Shown: positions 27,483 through 35,731 of the stretch, piece by piece
Layout of the letters: every line of letters begins with the position of its first letter
How positions within the stretch are numbered: the first letter of the stretch is position 1
From: Streptomyces sp. AC512_CC834
GTDB taxonomy: Bacteria; Actinomycetota; Actinomycetes; Streptomycetales; Streptomycetaceae
NCBI RefSeq assembly: GCF_019049325.1
Contig: NZ_JAGMUO010000023.1
Span: 1-64,000 of the forward strand
Length of the DNA stretch: 64,000 nt
Reading direction: 5' to 3'
Made by a program: the position numbers and the translations under genes
The notes under the pieces: model-generated
Database searches by the model: none
Told to the model about the DNA's origin: nothing
The model's input: the letters and a program-made list of their open reading frames with translations, nothing else

Positions 27483-28793
27483 TCAGCGGCCCTGGTACTC
27501 CGCCGCCTTCGAACGGGTCGAGCCGAGCTTGCCGTAGAGCTTCTTGCCGGGGCAGCTCGTGGCGAAGCCGTCGCGATGACCGGAGATGACGTTCAGTCGT
27601 ACCTTCTTACCTTTTCGGTAGAGGTTGCCACCCCCGGACTTCAGCGATGTCTTCCCGCGCGGATTCATGCCGTAGAGCCCGACCTTCCACGCGGTGAGCC
27701 GGGCGATCGCCTTCACGGCGGCCGACGACGGCTTCTTGGAGCTGTAGGTGCCGAGTACGGCGATTCCCGTGCTGTTGGAGTTGAACCCCAGGGTGTGCGC
27801 GCCCAGTACCGCCTTGGACACGCCACCGGCCCGGCCCTCGTAGATCTTTCCGCACTTGTCGACGAGGAAGTTGTAGCCCAGGTCACGCCAGCCCATGCTG
27901 TTGACGTGGTAGCGGTAGATACTGCGAATGACTGACGGCGCCTGTGAGCAGCGGTAGTTGTTGCCGGTGTCCGAGTGGTGCACGAAGGCCGCCTTGACCT
28001 TCTTCGTGTACACGAACTCCTTCTCGCGCAGTGTCTCGTCGGCGCCCCAGCCGCGGCGAGTGGTGATGTTCGGGCGGGCGCCGACGTACGGGTTGGCCTT
28101 CTGCCGTGCGGGGAGTTCGGCCCGGGTCCGCGCGCGGCTCAGGGCCGGGATCTCGGTGGCGCCGGTCGTCGCCGTGGCGCGGGTCCCCTCCCCCGGTCCA
28201 GGGGCGGGTGCGGGTGCGGGCGGTGTGCCCTCGCCGGGGTCGACGAGTTCGAGGCGCAGGCCGGTGGGGAGCCGGGAGGCGGTCCGGACGGTACGGGTGG
28301 TCTCGGGGCCGTTCTCCGCGCGTACCCGTACTTCGACGCCGTCGGACTCACCCACCCACAGTGGTGCGGTGGCGCCGCGGACCCGGCCCGAGGTGCTCTC
28401 GGGGGTGCCGGGGTCGGCGGCGTGATCGGCGGTGTGGGTCTCCAGCTCCTGCCAGCCGGACCAGGTGCCGGTGGCGGTGGCGCGAGTACGGACCTCTACG
28501 CGGCCGTGGAGTTCGGTGGCGGGGTTGTCCCAGATGACGCCGACGAGGGAGAAGTGCCGTACGTCCCGGCGGGGCAGGCCCTGTTCGGCGGCGCCGGGTG
28601 TGCGGTCGCGGGCGAGGGGGGCGAGGGGCAGCGACTGGGTGCCGCCGGGGGCGTAGGCCTCGGCCCGGGTCGTTGCCGTTGCCGTTGCCGTTGCACCGGT
28701 CGTGGGCGGGGTGAGCGGGAGGGCCAGGGCCGCCGCGCACGTGACACCGATCGAGGAAGCAAGGAATCCACGCATGCCCCTGATCCTGGACAT
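27483..28793 (-). CDS. Secreted peptidoglycan-recognition-domain N-acetylmuramoyl-L-alanine amidase
   Basis: A 436-residue exported protein. The signal sequence is within residues 1-30 (GFLASSIGVTCAAALALPLT). An Ala/Thr/Pro-rich and beta-rich middle region leads to the PGRP/amidase domain from ~250 (RRGWGADETLREKEF). The zinc-site pattern is visible: AAFVHHSDTGNN, later ISGHRDGFATSCPGKKLYG, with YEGRAGGVSKAVLGAHTLGFN between. Such enzymes cut the lactyl amide linking muramic acid to the peptide stem. It is 103 bases upstream of manC in the same orientation. ATG 28775 is an alternative start. Confidence 0.93.
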   Translation of the reverse strand: MSRIRGMRGFLASSIGVTCAAALALPLTPPTTGATATATATTRAEAYAPGGTQSLPLAPLARDRTPGAAEQGLPRRDVRHFSLVGVIWDNPATELHGRVEVRTRATATGTWSGWQELETHTADHAADPGTPESTSGRVRGATAPLWVGESDGVEVRVRAENGPETTRTVRTASRLPTGLRLELVDPGEGTPPAPAPAPGPGEGTRATATTGATEIPALSRARTRAELPARQKANPYVGARPNITTRRGWGADETLREKEFVYTKKVKAAFVHHSDTGNNYRCSQAPSVIRSIYRYHVNSMGWRDLGYNFLVDKCGKIYEGRAGGVSKAVLGAHTLGFNSNSTGIAVLGTYSSKKPSSAAVKAIARLTAWKVGLYGMNPRGKTSLKSGGGNLYRKGKKVRLNVISGHRDGFATSCPGKKLYGKLGSTRSKAAEYQGR

Positions 28794-28914
28794 CGTCAGA
28801 CAAATATGTCTATTTGGAATCTGACGGACCGTAGGGTGTTTTGGTCCGATCCGGTGGTCGTGCGATACGCCGTCCGCCCGGTGCGCGTCGCCCGGCCCGC
28901 GTACGCTTGCGCGG

Positions 28915-29679
28915 ATGAACGCGACCGACCGTACCCCTGCCGACCTGCTGAGTTCCGCGCTCGCCGCGGACCCGGTGCGCCCCCTGGTGACCTTCTACGA
29001 CGACGCCACCGGCGAACGCGTCGAACTGTCCGTGGCCACCTTCGCCAATTGGGTGGCCAAGACCGCGAACCTGCTCCAGGACGAACTGTCCGTCGAACCC
29101 GGCGACCGGGTCGCGCTGCTGCTGCCCGCGCACTGGCAGACGGCGGTGTGGCTGATGGCGTGCGCGTCGGTGGGTGTCGTCGCCGACGTGGCGGGTGACG
29201 CGGGGGCGGCGGATGTGGTCGTGAGCGGTCCGGAGCCCCAGTCGCTGGAGGCGGCTCGGGCGTGTTCGGGCTCGCGGATCGCGCTGGCGCTGCGGCCGCT
29301 CGGGGGGCGGTTCGCGCCGGCGCCGCCGGAGGGCTTCGCCGATTACGCGGTGGAGGTGCCGGGGCAGGGGGACCGGTTCGTGCCGTACGCGCCGGTGGAC
29401 CCGGAGGAGCCGGCGCTGATCGTGGCCGGGCGGGAGTTCAGCGGGGCGGAGGTCGTGGAGCGGGCTCGGGCGGAGGCGTCGGGGCTGGGGCTCACGGGGC
29501 CGGGGGCGCGGATTCTGTCGGGGTTGGCGTACGACACGTGGGAGGGGTTGAGCGCGGGGTTGTACGGGCCGCTGGCGAGTGGGGGGTCGGTGGTGTTGTG
29601 CCGGAACCTGGAGCTGGCCGGGGCGGGTGTGGTGGACCAGCGGATCGAGTCGGAGCGGGTTTCGGCTACGGCGCGGTGA
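28915..29679 (+). CDS. TIGR03089 family protein (AMP-binding-like fragment)
   Basis: A 254-residue protein that resembles the N-terminal part of acyl/aryl-CoA ligase-type AMP-binding enzymes (VRPLVTFYDDATGERVELS, ANWVAKTANLLQDEL, PGDRVALLLPAHWQTAVWLMACASVGVVA in parts). It lacks the ATP-binding signature and the C-terminal subdomain. This length is normal for TIGR03089, an actinobacterial family of unknown function that commonly sits next to LCP genes. It is divergent from the amidase and upstream of the LCP array. Confidence 0.85.
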   Translation: MNATDRTPADLLSSALAADPVRPLVTFYDDATGERVELSVATFANWVAKTANLLQDELSVEPGDRVALLLPAHWQTAVWLMACASVGVVADVAGDAGAADVVVSGPEPQSLEAARACSGSRIALALRPLGGRFAPAPPEGFADYAVEVPGQGDRFVPYAPVDPEEPALIVAGREFSGAEVVERARAEASGLGLTGPGARILSGLAYDTWEGLSAGLYGPLASGGSVVLCRNLELAGAGVVDQRIESERVSATAR

Positions 29680-29790
29680 GGTGTCCGCGAGTGGTTGGAT
29701 CGCGCGTTGAGGTGAGGGCCAGGGTGAGGACGGTGGCCGCCCGACGTTGAGGTGAGGGCGGGCCGTGGAGACGGTGACCCGGCGTTGATC

Positions 29791-30042
29791 CGGCGCCCGG
29801 TATCGGTACCGACGCGGAGCGGGGCGCCCGGCATCGATGCCCGAGCGGAGTGGCGCGCCCGGCATCGACGCCCGCGCCAAAACGGGCACCCGGCATCAAT
29901 GCCCGAGCGGAGCAAGGCACCCGGCACCGGTGCCGGCGCAGGGTGAGGGTGTCCAACGTCGATGCCCCCGCAGAGCGGGGTGCCCAGAGTCGATGCCCCG
30001 CAGACCGGGCACCCGGCGTCGGCGTCGGCGTCGGCGTCGGCG
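29791..30042. repeat. Eight degenerate ~30-bp palindromic tandem repeats plus CGGCGT microsatellite
   Basis: Units start near 29791, 29821, 29851, 29884, 29914, 29947, 29977 and 30007, so the period is 30-33 bases. Each has a G(C/T)(G/A)CCC start, a palindromic core close to GGCATCGATGCC and a GCGGAGC-like end. The last unit runs into (CGGCGT)n at about 30014-30040. No unique spacers separate the units, so it is not a CRISPR array. Confidence 0.8.
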
Positions 30043-30157
30043 CATGGTGGGGCGGCGCGCGCGGCCCGGCACTGACGGGGCGCCGCCCCCACTCTCGGCT
30101 TCGCTCGAGCGGGGGCGAGGGCGAGGGCGAGGGCGGGAGGCCCCTCATCGCCCACCC

Positions 30158-30260
30158 GTGCCGCCCTGCGCCTGCGGGTACCTCCCACGGCGTTCAGGCA
30201 CCGGGGGAGGCACGACTGCCCATAGCCGAGGGGGCGAGCAGCCGCAGATCGGGTGGGGGC
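30158..30260. repeat. Dispersed palindromic intergenic element, copy 2
   Basis: This is the second copy of the element at 24037-24143, with the same order of blocks (GTGCCGCCCTG, GGGTACCTCCCA, CGTTCAGGCAC, GGGGGAGGCACGACTGCCC). It follows the 30-bp repeat array just as copy 1 follows related repeats. Confidence 0.7.
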
Positions 30261-30407
30261 GGAAGCTCGCGGGGCGGCGGGTGTGCGGATGTGGGCCCGC
30301 GTGTCGTCCGTGGCGCCCGGTGTCGTCGTGACCCGTTCGGCTCAGCCCCGTTCCACCCCCGGTGTCCGTTCGGGGCATGGTCGTAGGAGCGTGGGACGGA
30401 GGGATAC

Positions 30408-31655
30408 GTGGGCGACGACGCGGGCACGGCGGCCTCCGGCGGGGGTGACGGGGGCGGCGACGGGGGCCTGGAACATGGAGCGTCCGCGACCGGGCGCGGC
30501 CTGCGGCGCCGGCGTCGGAGGCGGCGGCTGGGGCTGGCCGGGGTCGTGGTCGTCGTACTGGCCGCGGGTGCCGTGGGCGTCGGGTGGGCCGTGTACGCCA
30601 AGCTGAACGGCAACATCACGTCGGACGAGGCGGCGGCGGCCGAACTCGCCCGGTACGAGAAGGAGCGGCCCACCTCCCTGGTGCGCGGCGCGCAGAACGT
30701 CCTGCTGATCGGGTCGGACTCGCGGTCCGGAGACGGCAACGCGCGCTACGGGCGGGACTCCGGGACCGAGCGGTCGGACACCACGATCCTGCTGCACCTG
30801 TCCGCGGGCCGGGACAGCGCCACCGCCGTCTCCCTCCCCCGCGACCTCATGGTGAACGTGCCCGGCTGCCACCGCCCGGACGGGTCACGCACCGAGCCGG
30901 TGTTCGAGCAGTTCAACTACGCCTTCGAGGTGGGCGGCTCGGCGTGCTCGATCCGTACCGTGGAGAAGCTGACCGGCATCCGGATCGACCACCATGTGGT
31001 CATCGACTTCCAGGGCTTCAAGGAGATGGTCGACGCGCTCGACGGCGTCGAGGTCTGCCTGCGAAAGCCGGTCGACGACAAGGACGCCGAACTGAAACTG
31101 CCCGCGGGCCGGGTGACGCTCGACGGGGAGCAGGCGCTCGGTTACGTCCGCGCGCGGAAGTCGCTCGGGGACGGCAGCGACACCGACCGGATGGACCGGC
31201 AGCAGCGTTTTCTCGGCGCGCTCGTGAACAAGGTGCAGAGCAATGACGTACTGCTGAATCCGGTGAAGCTGTATCCCGTTCTGGACGCGGCCACGTCGTC
31301 TCTCACCACTGACCCGGATCTGGCGAGTCTGCGTGGTTTGTACGACCTTGTGCGCGGGCTGCGTGGGATTCCCACCGAACGCGTGCAATTCCTGACCGTC
31401 CCCCGTGAGTCGTACACGGGCGACCCCAATCGCGACCAACTCGTGCAGCCCGACGCCGAGAAGCTCTTCACCCGTCTGCGGACGGACGAACCCGTGGCGA
31501 TCGCCGCGTCCTCGCGGGACCCGGAGGGCGCTTCCGCAATTCCCGGCGAGCCCCGCGAATCCGGCGAACCCGGCGAACCCGGCGAACCCGGCGACGCCGA
31601 TTCTCCGGCGCCGACGTTCAGCGGGAACACCGCCGCGGAGGACATCTGCGGGTAA
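30408..31655 (+). CDS. LCP (LytR-CpsA-Psr) family protein 1
   Basis: A 415-residue type II membrane protein; GTG 30408 follows GGAGGGA. After a basic cytoplasmic leader (eight consecutive Arg), one helix spans ~40-62. The LCP domain covers ~95-260: NVLLIGSDSRSGDGN, SDTTILLHLSAGRDSATAVSLPRDLMV (in parts), FNYAFEVGG, LDGEQALGYVRARK. LCP enzymes transfer lipid-pyrophosphate-linked glycopolymers to peptidoglycan outside the membrane, using Asp/Arg residues in these motifs. It lacks the LytR_C domain of its neighbours; instead the tail has Gly-Glu-Pro repeats and a final Cys (EDICG). It opens the seven-member LCP region. Confidence 0.9.
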   Translation: MGDDAGTAASGGGDGGGDGGLEHGASATGRGLRRRRRRRRLGLAGVVVVVLAAGAVGVGWAVYAKLNGNITSDEAAAAELARYEKERPTSLVRGAQNVLLIGSDSRSGDGNARYGRDSGTERSDTTILLHLSAGRDSATAVSLPRDLMVNVPGCHRPDGSRTEPVFEQFNYAFEVGGSACSIRTVEKLTGIRIDHHVVIDFQGFKEMVDALDGVEVCLRKPVDDKDAELKLPAGRVTLDGEQALGYVRARKSLGDGSDTDRMDRQQRFLGALVNKVQSNDVLLNPVKLYPVLDAATSSLTTDPDLASLRGLYDLVRGLRGIPTERVQFLTVPRESYTGDPNRDQLVQPDAEKLFTRLRTDEPVAIAASSRDPEGASAIPGEPRESGEPGEPGEPGDADSPAPTFSGNTAAEDICG

Positions 31656-31733
31656 AGCACATTCCAAGACGGGGCAAGGCGTGTGCAAGGCGTGCACAAG
31701 GGAGGGCCCGAAACTACGGACAGTTGTCCAATA

Positions 31734-31825
31734 AATGGGCCGGATTGCCCAGTTGTAAGGTTCGTGGAATGTGTCACCGCCATCGCCCCGCGCCGAACGG
31801 GGCGGTTAGTGTGAGTGATCCGGTG
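31734..31825 (+). promoter_or_regulatory. Conserved upstream boxes of LCP gene A1
   Basis: Two blocks here are repeated almost identically upstream of A2. They are AATGGG-N-GGATTGCCC-N-GTTGTA (31734-31757) and GGCGGTTAGTGTGAG plus CCGGTG (31801-31826). Preservation between duplicated upstream regions that otherwise differ suggests promoter or operator function. Confidence 0.5.
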
Positions 31826-31894
31826 TGAGTTGAGTGAGACCGGGCGCCCCGAGGGGAGGGCGCCGCGTGGCCCCGACGGAGGATTCGGACAACC

Positions 31895-33634
31895 GTGGAC
31901 GCGCAAGGCCGTGGGCGGGCGGAAGACATCGACCCCGCAGACCAGTGGGTACTCAATCCGGACACCGGCGATTACGAGCTGCGACTGTCCCCTTCCGCAC
32001 CGCAGTCACCGGTCCCCGGCCAGCGCCGCGCCACGCCCGTCCCGGCACCGACGCCGACGCCGACGCCGACGCCGGAGCGTGAGGTTCCCGGACCGCGCAG
32101 GCGCCGTGCGACGCCCGAGGAGCCTCCACCGGGACGGCGCGACCGCCGGCGGCCGGCGAAGAAGTCGAAGAAGAAGTCCAGGGGCAAGAAGATCCTGCTG
32201 TGGACCGGCGGCACGATGGCATTCGTCATCCTCGCCGTCGGCACGGCCGGGTACCTCTACCTGCGGCATCTCAACGGCAACATCGAGTCCCTCCCCGACG
32301 ACGGCGCGAGCACGGGCGGCTTCCGCAAGGACGAGGCCATCAACATCCTGCTGATCGGCACCGACAAGCGCACCGGCTCCGGCAACGACGGCTACGGCGA
32401 CACCGGCAGCGCCGGCCACGCCGACACCACGCTCCTGCTGCACGTGTCCAAGGACCGCTCCAACGCCACCGCGCTCAGCATCCCCCGCGACCTGATCGTC
32501 GACATCCCCGACTGCCCGACCACGCAGGAGGACGGGAGTAAGAAGGTCATCCCCGGCACCTCCGGCGTCCGCTTCAACCAGAGCCTCGGCCAGAGCGGCC
32601 GTACGCCCAGTTGCACCATGCGCACCGTCACCGAGCTGACCGGGGTCACGCCCGACAACTTCATGGTGGCCGACTTCAACGCGGTCAAGACCCTGACCTC
32701 GGCCGTCGGCGGCGTCGAGATCTGCCTGGCGAAGGACATCAACGACCCCGACTCGCACCTGAACCTGCCGGCGGGCAAGCACACCGTCGAGGGCGAGCAG
32801 GCCCTCGCCTTCGTCCGCACCCGGCACTCCGTCGGCTTCGGCGGCGACCTGAGCCGGATCGAGCTCCAGCAGCAGTTCCTCAGCTCGCTGATGCGCAAGC
32901 TGAAGTCCAACGACACGCTCACCAGCCCGACGAAGATGGTGAAGCTGGCCGAGGCGGGCACCAAGGCGCTCACCGTCGACTCCAAACTGGACAGCATCGG
33001 CAAGCTGAAGGACCTCGGTCTGGAACTGGGCAAGCTCAACACCAAGAACCTGACGTTCGCCACGGTGCCGGTGAAGGACAACCCGGCCGAGGAGACGCCG
33101 GTGACCGTCGTCCTCAAGGAGGGACCCGCGCAGCAGGTCTTCGACATGGTCAAGAACGACGTCTCCTTCACCGAGGTCAAGAAGAAGGAGAAGGAGAAGA
33201 AGAAAAAGGAGGACGCTGCCGTCGCCGCCCGCCTCGAGGGCACGAAGTCCGAGCCCTCCGAGGTCCGCGTCCGCGTCCTCAACGGCGGCGCCTCGGCCGG
33301 CAGCGCCCAGCGGGAGCTGAACTACCTCCAGACCGAGGCCGGTGTCTCCAAGTCCGAGAACGCGGGCAACGCCCCCAGCGAGATCGCCAAGACCACCCTG
33401 GAGTACGCCCCCGACCAGGCCGACCAGGCCCGCGCCCTCGCCGAGATCCTCGGCCTGTCCGGCGCCGCCATGAAGCCCGGCGAGAGCGTCACCAACTCCC
33501 AGGGCCTGCCCACCATGACCCTCACCCTCGGCAAGGACTTCAAGGGCGCCGGAGTCAAACTCGACGCCACCTCCGGGAAGGCGCCGGAGGACCTCCAGCA
33601 GTCCACGGCGGACAAGGTCGAGTGCGCCAAGTGA
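31895..33634 (+). CDS. LCP family protein 2 with LytR_C domain (A1)
   Basis: A 579-residue LCP protein; GTG 31895 follows CGGAGG. The cytoplasmic N-terminus (MDAQGRGRAEDIDPADQWVL) is nearly the same as in A2. A P-T repeat lies near 50-60, a Lys-rich stretch precedes the helix at ~100-122, and the LCP domain covers ~150-330 (INILLIGTDKRTGSG, LSIPRDLIVDIPDC, EGEQALAFVRTRH). A Lys/Glu linker near 430 leads to the LytR_C domain (~450-545, VRVRVLNGGASAGSAQRELN). It is paired with B1 177 bases downstream, and the pair is duplicated as A2-B2. Its 3' part shares a 192-base identical tract with A2. Confidence 0.92.
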   Translation: MDAQGRGRAEDIDPADQWVLNPDTGDYELRLSPSAPQSPVPGQRRATPVPAPTPTPTPTPEREVPGPRRRRATPEEPPPGRRDRRRPAKKSKKKSRGKKILLWTGGTMAFVILAVGTAGYLYLRHLNGNIESLPDDGASTGGFRKDEAINILLIGTDKRTGSGNDGYGDTGSAGHADTTLLLHVSKDRSNATALSIPRDLIVDIPDCPTTQEDGSKKVIPGTSGVRFNQSLGQSGRTPSCTMRTVTELTGVTPDNFMVADFNAVKTLTSAVGGVEICLAKDINDPDSHLNLPAGKHTVEGEQALAFVRTRHSVGFGGDLSRIELQQQFLSSLMRKLKSNDTLTSPTKMVKLAEAGTKALTVDSKLDSIGKLKDLGLELGKLNTKNLTFATVPVKDNPAEETPVTVVLKEGPAQQVFDMVKNDVSFTEVKKKEKEKKKKEDAAVAARLEGTKSEPSEVRVRVLNGGASAGSAQRELNYLQTEAGVSKSENAGNAPSEIAKTTLEYAPDQADQARALAEILGLSGAAMKPGESVTNSQGLPTMTLTLGKDFKGAGVKLDATSGKAPEDLQQSTADKVECAK

Positions 33635-33810
33635 CCTGACGGGCCCCGCGAGCGTCTGACAGTACGACAGTCGTCCATCGGTGAACGGCCGGTCCCCCGG
33701 CGAACATCCGCCGGGGCCGCCGTACAGCCAACGAGAGGCTTCGTACGTCCAACTGTGCGAACAGGTCGCGCGCAGGGGCACGTTCGCGGGCCCGAGGGTG
33801 GGAGAGGGAC

Positions 33811-35526
33811 ATGACGCAGAACAGTGTGCGCGGGGAGGAAACGCGAACGGACGCGGTCCGGCATGCCCGCGGCAGGCGCGCCGGTGGCCGGGCCGAGGAC
33901 GGCACGGGAACGGCGGGGCGGCAAGGACCGCCCGGCGGGGACGGCAGACGCTCCGAACGGAGCCGGACCGGGCGCCGGACCGGGCGCCGCCGCCGAGCGC
34001 TCCGGTGGTCCGCGACGACCCTGGCGGTCCTGATACTCGGCACGGCCGGCGCCGGATACCTCTACTACCAGCACCTGAACGGCAACATCGAGAAGGGCGA
34101 GCGCAGCAGCGGCGACTCCAAGGCCCAGCGGAGCGAACCGAACGCGGCCGGACAGACGCCCATGAACATCCTGCTGCTCGGCTCCGACAGCCGTGCCTCC
34201 GACGCCAACGTGGCGCTGGGCGGGGGCAAGAACCACCGTGACAACCCGCCGCTGGCCGACGTGCAGATGCTGATCCACCTGGCCGCGGACCGCAAGAGCG
34301 CCGCGGTGGTGAGCATCCCCCGTGACACCCGGGTCGACATCCCCGCGTGCGAGAACCCCGACACCGGCGAGAAGTTCCCGGCGACGAACGCCATCATCAA
34401 CGAGACCCTGGCCCGGGGCGGCGCCGGCTGCACCCTGGCCACCTGGGAGAACCTGACCGGGGTCTACATCGACCACTGGATGACGATCGACTTCGCGGGT
34501 GTGGTCTCGATGGCGGACGCCGTCGGCGGCGTCGAGGTGTGTGTGAACCAGAACGTGTGGGACCGCCCGCTGCCCGGCGTACCCGGCGGCTCGGGCCTGA
34601 AGATGACGGCCGGCCGGCACAAGGTGCAGGGCGAGGACGCGCTCAAGTGGCTGCGCACCCGCCACGCCTGGGGCAGCGACCCGCTGCGGGCCCGGGCGCA
34701 GCACATGTACATGAACTCGATGATCCGCACGCTGAAGAGTCAGAACGTGTTCACGGACGCCGGCCGGCTGATGGACCTGGCCGAGGCCGCCACGAAGTCG
34801 CTGACGGTCTCCGAGGAGATCGGCACCGTCAAGAAGCTGTACGACCTGGGCAAGCAGCTCAAGACGGTGCCCACGGACCGCATCACCATGACGACGATCC
34901 CCACGGTCCAGGACCCTCAGGACAAGAACCACCTGCTGCCGGCCGACGACGCCGACAAGATGTGGGCGATGCTCCGCGACGACGTGTCCTTCGACGACAA
35001 GGGCGACCAGGGCACGAAGGCGAAGGACGAGAAGGGCTCCGGCAAGGACGCCGCCGAAGGAGACGCCACCGCGGAGGGCGACGCCGGCAAACCCTCCGAC
35101 GAGCCCGCCGCCGACTCCGAGATCGGCGTCCTCGTCCAGAACGCCACCCGCTCGGCCACCCTCGGCCCGGTCACCGGCCGCGCCGGCGACGTCACCGGGA
35201 CGCTGGTGGAGAAGGGCTTCGCCAAGGCGACGACGGACACCTCGGCCGCGCTCTCCGAGGAAAGGACCGTGATCCGTTATCCCGGCGCCGAGTTGGCGGG
35301 TGACGCACAGCGCGTCGCCGAGGCGCTGGGGATTCCGGCGAACGCGGTGCGCAAGTCCACCGACGTGTCGGGGATCACGCTCGTCGTGGGAGCTGACTGG
35401 CGCTCGGGCACGTCCTATCCGAAACAGAAGACACCCGAGGCCGGAGACCTGCCGGAAACGAGCGACGCCCTCAACGGCTCGGACGCCGCCACGTGCATGG
35501 ATGTCTACAAGCCCTACCGATGGTAG
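33811..35526 (+). CDS. LCP family protein 3 with LytR_C domain (B1)
   Basis: A 571-residue LCP protein starting at ATG 33811 (GAGAGGGAC upstream). The N-terminal 65 residues are strongly basic (RRTGRRRRALRW). The helix spans ~66-86 (TTLAVLILGTAGAGYLYYQH). The LCP domain has NILLLGSDSRASDAN, VVSIPRDTRVDIPAC, NETLARGGAGC and VQGEDALKWLRTRH. An acidic/Lys-rich linker (~400-440) precedes the LytR_C domain (IGVLVQNATRS onward). It closely resembles B2. Both pairs may form A-B bicistronic units. Confidence 0.92.
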   Translation: MTQNSVRGEETRTDAVRHARGRRAGGRAEDGTGTAGRQGPPGGDGRRSERSRTGRRTGRRRRALRWSATTLAVLILGTAGAGYLYYQHLNGNIEKGERSSGDSKAQRSEPNAAGQTPMNILLLGSDSRASDANVALGGGKNHRDNPPLADVQMLIHLAADRKSAAVVSIPRDTRVDIPACENPDTGEKFPATNAIINETLARGGAGCTLATWENLTGVYIDHWMTIDFAGVVSMADAVGGVEVCVNQNVWDRPLPGVPGGSGLKMTAGRHKVQGEDALKWLRTRHAWGSDPLRARAQHMYMNSMIRTLKSQNVFTDAGRLMDLAEAATKSLTVSEEIGTVKKLYDLGKQLKTVPTDRITMTTIPTVQDPQDKNHLLPADDADKMWAMLRDDVSFDDKGDQGTKAKDEKGSGKDAAEGDATAEGDAGKPSDEPAADSEIGVLVQNATRSATLGPVTGRAGDVTGTLVEKGFAKATTDTSAALSEERTVIRYPGAELAGDAQRVAEALGIPANAVRKSTDVSGITLVVGADWRSGTSYPKQKTPEAGDLPETSDALNGSDAATCMDVYKPYRW

Positions 35527-35537
35527 GAGTTCATGAA

Positions 35538-35630
35538 AATGGGAGGGATTGCCCTGTTGTAGGAGTGGCGAATGAGACACCAGTGTCGTTCGCCACGGAA
35601 CCGGGCGGATAGTGTGAGCGCTCCGGTGCC
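35538..35630 (+). promoter_or_regulatory. Conserved upstream boxes of LCP gene A2
   Basis: These are the counterparts of the A1 boxes: AATGGG-N-GGGATTGCCC-N-GTTGTA (35538-35561) and GGCGGATAGTGTGAGC with CTCCGGTG (35604-35628). The spacing between the two boxes is similar in both copies. Confidence 0.5.
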
Positions 35631-35731
35631 CCTGCCGCGAGGTCCGCCCTGGCGTCGTGCACTTGTTGACCCTTTACCGTGCGCCTTCGGGGGAAGGTGC
35701 CGCGTGGCCCCCGACGGAGGATTGGGAGACC

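Larger units (their letters stand above)
29680..30407. other. Long repeat-bearing intergenic region before the LCP array
   Basis: These 728 bases encode nothing I can support. From 29700 they contain a 39-bp-spaced direct repeat of GTTGAGGTGAGGGC, then a 30-bp tandem repeat array (29791-30040), a CGGCGT microsatellite, a G/C-rich stretch and copy 2 of the palindromic element (30158-30260). The last ~60 bases hold the ribosome-binding site and probably the promoter of the first LCP gene. Confidence 0.7.

Noticed and set aside
29791..30042. CRISPR array candidate
   Set aside because: The units are contiguous and degenerate with no unique spacers, and no cas genes are nearby.
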